Origin: Volutella citrinella
Taxonomy: Eukaryota; Ascomycota; Sordariomycetes; Hypocreales; Nectriaceae
NCBI GenBank assembly: GCA_034401135.1
Contig: JAWZSP010000009.1
Location: forward strand, 868,001-932,000
DNA length: 64,000 nucleotides
Reading direction: 5' to 3'
The notes under the pieces: model-generated
Databases searched by the model: none
The model's input: the letters and a program-made list of their open reading frames with translations, nothing else
Told to the model about the DNA's origin: nothing
Shown here: positions 32,901 through 43,272 of the stretch, one piece after another
Position numbering within the stretch: the first letter of the stretch is position 1
Layout: each line of letters opens with the position of its first letter
Made by a program: the position numbers and the translations under genes

Positions 32901-34231
32901 CTGACTGTGGCCACTGACATACTTAGTACCCGGCGGCTTACAAGGTCGGATCCCGTACAAGGGGTGGAAAGAGAGAGGGCCAGCAGTAAGTGAATAAGTG
33001 ATGGAGCCTCCATGTCGGCTCTACTAACAGGACTCCAGAGCATAAACAGGCTTTCCACGAGGCAGATCTTGAGCCGGGCTGCACCGAGAAGTGGAAGGAG
33101 TTGCAGGACAGACTCCAACTCCTTCTCGGAACAGATTACTTGGGGCCAAATGACTGGGTCCTGTTCATCGCCGAGATCTACACGTGGCTGGGCCTACGCG
33201 GAGACTGCATAGAGAACTCGGACGATCCCACAGCCCCCTGGCCGCACAGCTTCTTTACACATGACTTGGTGCAGGCTTTTGCTACCATGGCCATGTTCTT
33301 CCCAGAACTAGACGTTGCTGACCTGGCGATGGAGTTTGTCCAGTCTGACGAGTGCAAGAAACTGAGAGACTGGCATCTCTTTGACCCCGTGAAGCGAAGC
33401 AAGACGCTGCCCGACCGCAGGACCCGTACAAGCCCCAAGTACCGTGACCCGTCGTTCTGGAACGACTGGAAGAAGGTTCTCAAGTCCAAGCACCATTACA
33501 CCGAGGTGTTTCCCCTCGAGTGGAGCATCGCCATCCGGCCCATCATCGTCCACTGTATGTATTGGATGTCCCTTAATCGGAAAATGCTAACTATCGCAGT
33601 GTACCGAAATGGCATCATTACGCCGGCGTACTATCACAACGAACCAGCCATCGTGCCCAACGTCGCCACGGCCAACAAGGAACCTCACCGCCCAGACACT
33701 TGGGACCTCTTCATCTCGCACGAGGACACCGAGGGCAAGTTCAAGCCAAAGTACCCCCCAAACTACACCACGCCGGACCAATGGCAGAAGCTGCTCCCTT
33801 GCGCCGAAAAGTTCGCCAGCGACCACCCGGGCGCCCGCTTCGCCCTGCTCCGGCTCTGGACGGCGCCGCACTTCTACCCGCTGATGCTCGGGCCGCGCAA
33901 CCGGCAGCCCAACAGCTTCCTGGACCCCGCCAACCGGGCGTGGGAGTGGAAGTTTGTGCCAAAGGACATGCCGGGCGGCGAGTTCGCCATGGAGAACCTG
34001 GTGCGGAGGAGGTTGGACATGGTTCGCTTGCAGCTGGGAGACCTCGTGGTGAGCCGCGGCGACGCCATCCTCGTCATGGCCACGGACGCAAAGGAGCTGC
34101 TGCGGTACTGCACGGCTACGACTTTTGTAATACAGACGAAGCCGTGGCTGAGGGAGATTGACCTGTTCAAGAGCTTTATCAATGTCGATTTGGAAATGCT
34201 TCAGGGGCTGGATCCAGTCTGGCTGGATTAG
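29973..34231 (+). CDS. Large conserved-looking protein of unknown function
   Basis: 1349 residues from exons 29973-29999, 30061-32289, 32340-32985, 33039-33554 and 33600-34231; all junctions keep frame and have CTAAC or CTGA-type branch sites. I do not recognise the family. The N-terminus has spaced Cys/His (Cys8, Cys19, Cys31, His34) that could bind zinc, followed by YKGYKRRNSRLDGL. Next are a charged coiled-coil (about residues 150-230), acidic DEADDDEEWDP and EEEESDDEEN runs, and a Lys/Ala-rich basic linker (KTPKKKAKAKGKAAE). The second half is folded and Trp/Arg-rich, with RFLQYVSMRTCEMLVLVRDG, NDIYAHNAPLLRKLTRG and TLVIQTK-like strands near the end. The last intron is 45 nt, in frame and stop-free. 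No membrane segment seen. Likely nuclear or cytosolic. Confidence 0.8.
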
Positions 34232-34820
34232 GGTGTCGATTTTTGTTAGGTTTCTTTCCCTTGTTCCTTTTTCCTTGGTGGAGCTGCAGGATAGTTTCTG
34301 AATACAAATTGATGATGGTTGCTTAAAGTCTATGTTTATAGTATAGAGGCAGTCCCGTGGTTGACTTCCTTGTCCAAGTTCCAACAGCTGATTCGTTTGA
34401 GGAGCCATTCAGCAATCAGTCAATCTTTGATCTAACAGCTTCGAGACGATAGAGGTGATTGGTCCCCAAAAAAGGGCTATCAGAAACTCGTCAATCCAAA
34501 GGGGTAAAATATCAAACACTCTAAAAGGATTCATGGGTCTGCATCGTTTGGTGCAATCAGCCATCCACGTCACAAGATGTCCTGCGACTATGCCTCAACT
34601 GTTGACATTTTATGTAGTTCCCCTCGTCCACCATGATGTTGAGAAGAAACCCTCAGACTTCGTGCAGTTGTGAGCAGCTCATCAATCTTAGCCGCGGATC
34701 AGAGACCTCAAAGCTCCATTTCAGTCTAGATTGAGAACTAGACAAGCAACGTGAATGCTGCGCTTATTGTAACTCTCTCTACCTTCGTTTTATAACATCA
34801 AGCAAGTCTATTTCATCCCT
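34232..34820. other. Intergenic region between convergent genes
   Basis: 589 nt between the stop of the 1349-residue gene and the stop of the Naa25 gene. AT-rich terminator-type sequence on both sides; no other feature seen. Confidence 0.45.
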
Positions 34821-37800
34821 TCATGCCCACGACACATGTGTCCAGCCCCTGATGTTGGACTCGCAGCTCCTCACGACGCGGCCCATCAAGTCGCCCACTA
34901 CGTCGACCAAAGCGTCGTCGTCCTCAAACACCCACCGCCGAGCTTTGGTTTCAAAGTCCCGCCCGTTGATCTGCTCCCTCAGCTTTCCAACCCAGGCCTT
35001 GCCGTCTTTGAGTGGGCCCTCGGCCGCGGCTTGCAGCTCCTTGACCTGCGCCACCACCTCCTTGGGGAGGTTGCTCTTCCCCGACTTGTCGCGCTCCTTT
35101 TCGCGCTCGTTGAAGAGGAGGATCCACTGGGCCGCATGTTTGACCGCACTGGTGGTGTCGCGCATAATCGCCAGGCCGTGCATCGAGCTCAGCGTGGCGA
35201 GCGTGTCGGCGGCCTCGGGGCTGGCCTTGGGGGCAGCCTCTGCACTCAGCGTCTCCAGTGCGGCCTTGATGGCATCGGCAATCAGGCTCAACTCCTCTGG
35301 CAGAGGCACCGATTTGTCGATGCTAGTGGCCATGGAGATGAGGGAGGCGAGCTGACTGATGACTTCAAAGTAAATGGACTCTTCAGGCGTCAAATCCGAA
35401 CGAGGGCCGTCAAGATACTTGACGAATGAGTTGCTCAGGCGCGCAATAGTCTCCAGCACGAAGATCTGGTCAGAGGCGACAGCCGCCGCTGAAGCCTTGT
35501 AGATTGATGGAGGCTTGTACGAAAGGACTTCATGGAATGCCTCTGCCAGTAGTGAGAGGTGCGCCCGGCGGTCCTGGGGAGCGAGTTAGAACACATCAGA
35601 CTAAAGTAAAGGGGATGCCATACAGTTTGTGTTGGGCCAACCTGCAGTCGGTGGTAGACTGGTGGGCGGGAAGAAAAGTCCCATGATGGGAATGAGCCAT
35701 AGTCGAGAACGTTCTTCAGCTGGATGCTGTCGTGTATCTCAGCTGCTCATTGTTAGCTTTGTATGCGTAATCTGGTGTCACACATACTGAAACGGGCATC
35801 CTCGAAAATCTCAGCCAGGTGCTCTCCCAGCTGCCTCTCGGTCCGCGTCTCCTCCACCAGGCTCATGGCTCGCGTGCAGCTATATCGCAGATCCTCGATA
35901 TATCGCGGGATCTCCAGGATGCTGCTGTAGCTGCAAGCTTCGAAGGCGTCAATCAGCCGTCTAGGCATGCGCAGCCTCAAAGACACAGCGTAGTGCGAGT
36001 GGATCAACTCCATAAGTTCCCAGCCCTGCTCGTCAGAAGGCGAAATCACGTTAGGAGCCACAGTTGAGAGACGGTCGTAAAAGATGGGGGCCAGGGAGTC
36101 CATGATGGTGCGCTTAACACCGAGTGTCTCCCAAATATCGCGCGCGCGGGGAGCAGAGCCGAGAAGGATATGTAGCTGGACCAGAAGAAGAGAAATGACG
36201 CCGTGCTTGGGGGTTAGGTCGAGTTGGTGCTCCAGAAGTAGCGTGGCCCTCAGGAGTGGCGCCAGAGAGATTGGCTTGTTCTTTTTATCGGTGGATGGAG
36301 GGAATGCGAGTTGGACGTTGCACAGCGCAATGACGAGAGCCAATTCAGGCTTAACCTCGCCTTCGACGGCCGGGTGCTCATCGCTCGACAGGGACTGGTA
36401 GACTTCAAGCGCCGACTTGATGGTCTTGGCAAAGGCTGGCCCAGGCGACTCAGGCCCAATTTCCTCGCCAGTCACGATGCATTTTCTCACAGGCTTCTCG
36501 CCGGGAATAATAGTGTACATCGCAGGGTTTGTGGCGATGGAGTACTGCATCTTGAATGCCAGCGTCTGGATCCTGGCGCGGTTCAGCCCGCCTTCCGCCT
36601 GCTGCGCCAAATCGGGAACATAAGTGTAAGCAAGATACTTTAGAGCCGACGGGCTCAGCTGCTCAATGAAGCTTTTGATGTCATCGAAGCAAGCCAGGCT
36701 GGCACCCTGGTCTTTGATGTAGTGGGCCAGCTCCTTCAGTCGCAGCGACACAGCTTGGTCGTCGACGACATCCTCTCCATCGTGAGCAGCAAGCTTGAAA
36801 GCAGCAGCAACACGCGCTAGCAAGATGTTGCGCTTGTAGATGCTCTTGAGACCGGCAGCCTTGACGAACTTGAGAAGAAGCTCCTGGACCGTCTTTTCGG
36901 CGCTGCGTTCATTAGCTATTGGTCAAGCCTCGCATCTGGCGACTTACTCGGTGTTAGTGTCCTTGACATGAGATGCTGCATCGATGAACCGGCGCCACAC
37001 CGCCCAGTCCGACGCCAGCATGTTGGGGCTTCCATCCTCGTTGGTGGTTGACAGGCACTCCTTCGACATTTCGTATACAGCCTCCCAGTCGCCCTCTTGC
37101 TGCTTCTTGGCCGTCACGCGCATGAATAGCTCCTTGCGCCCCTTGCGAAACTGAACGATGGGGGCGAATACGGGGCTAGCGAGAAGCTTTCCGAAGTCGT
37201 CGGAAGTTCCGTGCTTCTGGACGACGTCGTACAACAGCAGCATCTCCTCCTCGGTCCTGACACTCCTCGCCTGTGCTGGCGCGTCCTTGTCCTTCTCGTT
37301 TTCGGCCTGCAGGTCAGATTGGCTCTTGCTCTTATGTGTGAGGGTGGGACTTACTTGTTCCGCAAGCTGCGCCGCCCGCTGCATCTGCTTCAGTGCCAGC
37401 ATGCCGTACAGTCCCTTCTTCTCCGGGGCAGCCTGGGGGCTGGTCTGTTCCAGTCAGCAGGGCCATCAAATGGCAGTGGGGTGGGCGGTGGCATACCGCC
37501 AAAAGGTGAGTAATAGCAATGTTCCAAAACATGAATGACCTCTCCTGGGGAAACGACCGGTCCAGGATCGCGGCAATCTACACCCGTCAGTCAACGGCGA
37601 CACAAAAGGATGTGGCTCATACCTGTTGTGCGCTGTTCAGGTCCCAGTGCAACAGACATGACTCCAGGCACCGTGTCGATCCAATCTTATCCTTGGGTGC
37701 CGCTTTGACCAGCCGTACCCTCAGCGGTCCCAACGTGCTGGGGAACTCATCGTCGTGCATGAGGCCTTGGGCGGCCCACTCGAGCAGGTCAATCCCATCC

Positions 37801-38101
37801 GCATCCTTGACTACAGTGCCGTCCTTGACGAACTTCTCAATGGCCGCCACAGCCGCAAACTTGGCTCCCGGGTCATCCAGCTGACTCTCTGCGCACAACT
37901 TGACTATCTGTGCGCCCGCTGTCAGCTACCACCCCTCGGCAAGTCGTTTTTGGGCTGGCTCACCTCGAAGTACTGATCATTGTGGGTGCGGGCGCGCTTC
38001 TCGGCCAGGCGAATGACCGTAGCCCAGTTGCCGTCGTTAAAGGCCGACTGGAGCTGGAGGTCGACGCCGTTGCGGAGCGTTGGCCGCTGTTGGCGATGCA
38101 T
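34821..38101 (-). CDS. NAA25: NatB N-terminal acetyltransferase auxiliary subunit (Naa25/Mdm20)
   Basis: 973 residues in eight exons: 38101-37964, 37907-37623, 37577-37497, 37444-37355, 37306-36948, 36902-35788, 35742-35642, 35573-34821. The start MHRQQRPTLRNGVDLQLQSAFNDGNWATVIRLAEKR is the typical N-terminus of this subunit, which binds the catalytic Naa20 and anchors NatB to ribosomes to acetylate Met-Asp/Glu/Asn/Gln N-termini. The body is helical TPR-like repeats (for example LAALKQM..., WAVWRRFIDAASH, QLAFPPSTDKKNKPISLAPLLRATLLLEHQL). Length matches the family (about 800-1000). Exon 7 ends at an unusual GTTGGC donor (intron 35574-35641), but the reading on both sides continues (YHRLQ then DRRAHLSLLAEAFHEVL). 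Essential for normal actin cables and growth in yeast. Confidence 0.9.
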
Positions 38102-38578
38102 TGCGCAGGACGGAGCTGGTTCAACAGTGACAGAGTAGGAGTCTCATGCAGGCGGCGGGCTGTATTGAAGTGGGATGTGAGCGAGCTTTGTGGGAGTTTT
38201 GGCGGGGCAGATGTGGCGGTGCATGTGGCACGGAGCTGCCATGACGAACGCCAAACTGTGAGAGGAGATGCGTTTTGTCAACGGACTGCTGGCAAAATTC
38301 TCAGCGCAAACAGTCGTACAGGGTATTTATTTTGTTACATATTTGTACATTGTGTGGTGAGACGAGCCGGTGCCGATAATCCTGAAATGCCCATCTGAGC
38401 CATGTTTGCACCACAACTTGGCGATCTGCACCGACTACCAAGATCCTCTCCCAGTCCAGTTCGAGGCTTGAGTTACCATTATGCAGGCAACTTGTTCTCG
38501 CGCCTCCGGAACTTCCTGCTAGTGTCGAAAGCACTGCCGCAGAGGCACGCCTCGTATCACGCTGGCACCGGAGGGTGC
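38102..38578. other. Intergenic region Naa25 - Cox23
   Basis: 477 nt upstream of the Naa25 ATG and downstream of the Cox23 stop, both on the minus strand. No element recognised. Confidence 0.4.
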
Positions 38579-39059
38579 TCACCACAAACTACCGCTTGCC
38601 TTCTTTCGCTTCTCCGTCTAGACGTTGTCAGCATCGCCTCCCAGATTGCCATCACCAATGCACGTACCCAAGCTTGTTTGCAGTCGCGGTACGCCCTGGA
38701 AGCTGTCAGTCTCGGCCCAGCTCCTGCATCGCATTCTCTCGCTCACTGAAAGTACTCTCCGCACATGCTCTTGTCTCCGCCATTGCGGAACAGACACTTG
38801 TAGCTTCGCTGCGCGGCCTCCTGGCACGGATCGTAGAACTCGCTCTTCGACTTTCTGCATCGTCCAAACACACATATCAGCATATCCGTCCTTCTCTTGT
38901 CGTGCTCGCGGATCGTGGGAGTTGCGCATCGGGGGCTGGTCAATTGGGCAGGGCGGCTTACGTCTCGAACTTGCGCCGGGTGCTATCGTCCCATGCTGTG
39001 TTTTCGGCGGCTTGGGCCTGGCCCTTGGGCTCGCTCGTTTCTTGGGGCGCGGAGGACAT
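38579..39059 (-). CDS. COX23: Mitochondrial twin CX9C protein, Cox23-like
   Basis: 90 residues from four small exons: 39059-38962, 38854-38747, 38695-38668 and 38617-38579. It carries a CHCH fold: Cys43-x9-Cys53 and Cys64-x9-Cys74, with the conserved context FYDPCQEAAQRSYKCL and NGGDKSMCGEYFQAYRDC. Proteins of this type are imported into the mitochondrial intermembrane space by Mia40 and help copper delivery and assembly of cytochrome c oxidase. The gene is easily missed because every exon is short; introns are 107, 51 and 50 nt. The last exon (TEKRKKASGSLW) provides a basic tail. Start at 39059 is the first Met of the continuous reading before the CHCH part. Confidence 0.88.
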
Positions 39060-39229
39060 GGTTGTGGCGACGACGTTGGAGAATTCACGACGGTGGCACG
39101 GCGGGATGAAGTCATATCGCCGGCTGAATGTCGGCTAGCGATGGGCCTGGCGTCAGGCCAAGACCACACATCCCATCAACTTCACAACTCGACACCATGT
39201 AAATGTGATTGTATTGATGTAGCTTATAT

Positions 39230-40611
39230 TCACCAGAAGCCGTCATTTTCCCAAACCTTTCCCTTCCCAGCCGTTGCCACCAGCCCAGCTCTAGCTCGCT
39301 CTATCTTACGCGTCGTCTCCTGGGTACAGCACAAGCCAACATCAAAGTCCTTCAGGTCCGCTTCACCCATGATGGCAAGCGCCGCCAGTCCTAGGTACGA
39401 GTGGAAAATGTCTGGAGGGCCGCCAACCGCCTTTGAAAAGCCACCAATGCGGTGCTGGGTGATGTCAAGGATGTAACGACGTGAGGGGCCCCGGTTTACA
39501 AGAGTCGATTCATCCATCATCTGTAAGTGTTAGCTAGGCATGAATTTAAGAAGATATAGCAACTTACCGCCAGTGTCCCGCCTACCCACCAGCAGTAGCA
39601 TGTATCGGCCTTTTTGTTCCAGCGACCGTTGAAGCCGACGTGGCCGTATGACTCCTCTGGGAGCAGCTCGCCGAGTGGTGCTTGAAGGAAGTTCTCTTCC
39701 TCCTCGTCTTCCTCCTCCTGCTGGACGAGGTAGGCGAACTGCCTATGGGCCAGAAACTGAATGAGCGCCTCGCGGCTAGGGATACCTTTAGCCATGGCAT
39801 CTGGAGTCGCCGTGGCAGTGGAGTCTTGAGGGCGGTCCAGGAGCGAGAGAGCTCCCACCGCGCAAAAGGCATATCCAGCTAAACCATTGTTAGAAACTGT
39901 TTCGCCGTGGCCCGTGAGACCTACTGTGAGATTCATGCTCTGATGATTCGGCCACTCCCCCGTCATACGTCTAGCTTGTTAGTTTAGTACTGAGGTATAG
40001 AGCAAGAAGCTCACCTGGCCCCTCCGGATAAAGTTGACCATGCTGTCAATCTGTAAATCTTCAACCCACGCCTCATGGCCCTCAGCCACGTCCCCCCTCA
40101 CCATCCACCTCACGCAGCTGGCCAAATAGCTATGCCGCGTATCCCTCCCACCCTCTGGCCGGCCATCCCACAAGTTCTGTCCAAAGCTGCCGTCTTCGCG
40201 TTGCAGCGTCCGCAGCCACCGCAGCAGGCGTTTTCGGTCCACGCCAGCGAAAGCTGACTCTGCGCTGTCGTCTTCTGCAGCGATAGCCAGCAGGACCAAG
40301 GCAAAGAATGTGGCAGCCAAGTTGGCCTCGCTCCGGCTTGCATCAGGCCCAGTCCGCACATGTGTGGAGCTTCCACAGAAACCACCATCAGGATGCTGCA
40401 AACTCAGGACCCAGCGACGGATGGCAGCGCGATCCTTAGCCGCGAGGGGCACCGCGAGCAGGTCCAGAGCAGAGACGATGAAGCAGGCGAGGGTGAGGCG
40501 GGTTGAGTCGCTCGCAGTGTAGGGCGAGGGGAGGAATGCGCTGAAGCAGCGCTGCCAGTACTTGACATGCCTGGGCTTGTCCAGGACCGAAGCTTCGGTC
40601 GCAGCCATCAT
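39230..40611 (-). CDS. CDC43: Geranylgeranyltransferase type I beta subunit
   Basis: 414 residues from exons 40611-40015, 39970-39925, 39878-39568 and 39520-39230. It attaches C20 isoprenoid to CaaX proteins ending in Leu (Rho1, Cdc42) with the shared alpha subunit Ram2. Prenyltransferase repeats are visible: LQHPDGGFCGSS, LQREDGSFGQNL, THYDGG-like TYDGGVAESSEHESHAGYAFC. Zinc ligands are Asp and Cys in KADTCYCWWVGG and His in DIFHSYLGLAAL. An acidic QQEEEDEEEEN insert precedes the zinc motif. Two Met codons in tandem (40611 and 40608) are possible starts. Introns are 44-47 nt. It lies 170 nt upstream of the Cox23 start on the same strand. Confidence 0.93.
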
Positions 40612-41908
40612 GTATTGGGATGGGGTGACGGCTGGGTCGGCGAGGAGGATGCAACGATGCAGGATTCACGTCACGGTGTCTGTCACGAATGCGCCGTAGC
40701 AATCAAACCAGGTCCACCGCGAACAGATGAGTACCTAGTGAATGGTGACCATCAAGCTCACGACAATGCTGAACTGAGTTGAGCTAGCTTGTCTCCAGCG
40801 GCATACACTCAGCTCCAGTCACTGCCCGCCTACCTACCCCGCCACACCAAACCGAACAAAGCCCCCAAAGGCTCCCGTGCCTCACTAGCCCCTGTTCAGC
40901 CACACACGCAACCTCCAGTCCAGTGAGCGGCCCCCAGCCCCTGGGCCTATAGGCACCTCAATTATGGATCTATTCAGCCACTGGGTGAGGTGAGCTTGAG
41001 GCAGCAGTGGCCGCAGGACAACGTCCCGTCGGGAGTTGGAGAGGCCAGCGCATCTTGCTGCGAGTTGCAGCCTGCAGTAGTGCGCATCTCGACGTACCCC
41101 CGTGCACTGCAGCTCACTGCACCTCCCCGCGATAAGCGACCTAGCGACTCGCTCCCGCCCAGCTCATCATGCCGCATTGTCTCGTGCCTCCCACCCGCCA
41201 TGTGACAGAGCGCTGACTGGTCCAGTCGCCAGGGCGCGACACGGTGGCTCAACAAGGCTTGCCCGGGCCGCCCCATCGCGCCCCAACCTTGAGGAAAGTA
41301 TACGTAATTCTCCCCAAGAATCCGACCAACACAGGCAGCCCAAACAGATACGTTGTGACTGCTTCAGTGCCAATAGTGCACCGAGCCGCCAGTACAAATG
41401 CCGTGAAATAATCCGCCCGTCTCGAGTCCCCCTCCGTGCTTCTAAACACACTTACAAAAAACTCACCTTTGCCAGTTGTCAGTCCTCTCCCCGCTTAACT
41501 CGCCCGCCCGCCCGCCGCTCCATCGCTGCCAAGCCCGTTTCCGCTGGACCCTGCGGGCGGCCCCTGCGAGGCTGTGACCCTCTAATTAATTCTAATTCTA
41601 GCTCCGACGACGTCCCTCCTCGTCACTCCCGCCCCTCCTCCTCCCTCACCCTCGGTTTGCGACACGCGACATACCAACATCCCCTCAGTTAGACGACTCC
41701 TCGACGCCCGAGGCATCTCCTGTCCCGCCCGCCGCATCGATCCCCCAGCCTATTCGCGCCACCTCGACACAGGCTCCCTCCGAGATTCTCCCCTCCTTTG
41801 CAACACGCGTCGATCTGTCCTCGTCGCGCTCGACCTCGTCCCGACCATAGGTGTACTACACCATCACCACGCTTCACGCATCGTCGCCCGTAGTCATACG
41901 TCGCAAAC
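40612..41908. other. Divergent promoter region Cdc43 - Ilm1
   Basis: About 1.3 kb, with strongly C-rich/CT-rich sequence from about 41420 to 41900 on the plus strand, directly before the Ilm1 ATG; this looks like a pyrimidine-rich fungal leader. No gene recognised. Confidence 0.45.
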
Positions 41909-42561
41909 ATGGCGCTCATCTCGGCAAATACCATCATCACCTCCGTCTCCCTCTTCCACATCACCCTCGCTTTCTTCTTCCTCACCAACCCAAGCTCGGT
42001 AGACAAGCAGGCTCTTGTCTATATGCTCGGCGAGGCCATGGGCATGGTACGTCTAACGTAGCATCAAGGGATACGCCCTCACACGCGATCCACAACTAAC
42101 AGCTCTAGCCCTACGCTCGAGGTTTCGATGTCCCCAGCGCGCCCCTCGCCCTCCTCGCCGTTATCTTCATCTTCATCGGATTCAGCGACCTCGTCTCATT
42201 ATCCATGCCCGAGGAAGTCAGCCTGATCCTCCACTGGGGAACACAGGGTGCGTTTACTCCGCCCATCGACCAGCGCACATAGGACTGACAGGCCACAGCT
42301 CCCCTTCGATTCACCATCTCTCTCGCCCTGACCGTCTACGTCATCATCTTCGGCCCTTCATCTCCTGTCTTCACGGATACTGCCCACAACCCTGCTTGGC
42401 GCCAACCTTCCTGGGGTGATGGCCTCAAGAACCGCCTCTTCTTCACCTTTGCCTTTGTCGAGACGATGACGTGGTTTTGGATCTGGGTCACCCTGCGCGA
42501 GGAGCGTGACGCGATTCTTGCCCGCAAGTCGCGAAAGCGCCGCAACTCCCAGGCCTTTTAA
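41909..42561 (+). CDS. ILM1: Ilm1 family membrane protein
   Basis: 179 residues from exons 41909-42046, 42109-42247 and 42299-42561. Four hydrophobic segments are visible: around IITSVSLFHITLAFFFL, APLALLAVIFIFIGFSDLVSL, LRFTISLALTVYVIIF and LFFTFAFVETMTWFWIWVTL. The start MALISANTIITSVSLFHITLAF and the final basic tail (ARKSRKRRNSQAF) match the fungal family named for increased loss of mitochondrial DNA in yeast. The protein resides in the ER; its biochemical role is not known. The C-terminal KSRKRR could act as an ER retention signal (inference). Introns are 62 and 51 nt. Confidence 0.88.
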
Positions 42562-43272
42562 GCCAGCATAGGTGGGTTATGGAGATATGGGTGCATTTAC
42601 AAGTCAAGGGACAGGAGTTAATAGGAATTGGAAGGACAGGACTAGGCGGAGGATATACCATTGAATGTGTACATACATACTATCCAGGTACCAACAATCC
42701 GAGCCTGAACACTCGGCGGCGCGCATGGAAGGAGTCTAGCTGGGTCTTGTTTCATTCTGGACATAGACGCAACAAACCAAGCCACTATTGCATTTCTCAA
42801 TATCCAAACAGAACGCGTTAAAAAAAATTAGCCCATTTCAAACTCCCGTTGATGAGCCACAATGCGGTTGCATCACACCTCCAACCGCTAATTCGAGCAT
42901 CGGTTCCCAAGCCTCTCCGCTGAAACAATGCCAGTTTGGCTTCTATCATCCATGGTCAACAAAGGACTGGGGGGGAGAAAGGGAAAACTCAAGGTATCCA
43001 TATAGTATACAGCCAGCAAAAGGTAATTGAGGTCGGGCAGAAAAGAAACAATACCGTCCACGGTTAAAGGTATAAAAGCGACAAAGAAAAAGATCTCCAC
43101 GAGCTAGTGCCCGTCAGTGTTTTTAAAAAAAAAAACTCAGACATATATGCACCCCCCAAGGACCAGAAATATTACCAATACTGCTTTTGTCGTTACGTCG
43201 TTCAGCTGTCTTTTGGTTGTTCATGCAGGGGAATCGGCAGACGATGATCCAAAGTTTGTTCCTTGCCACCGG
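42562..43272. other. Intergenic region between convergent genes
   Basis: 711 nt between Ilm1 and the kinase, tail-to-tail. A-runs at about 42822-42828 and 43123-43133 fit UTR or terminator sequence. Nothing else seen. Confidence 0.45.
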
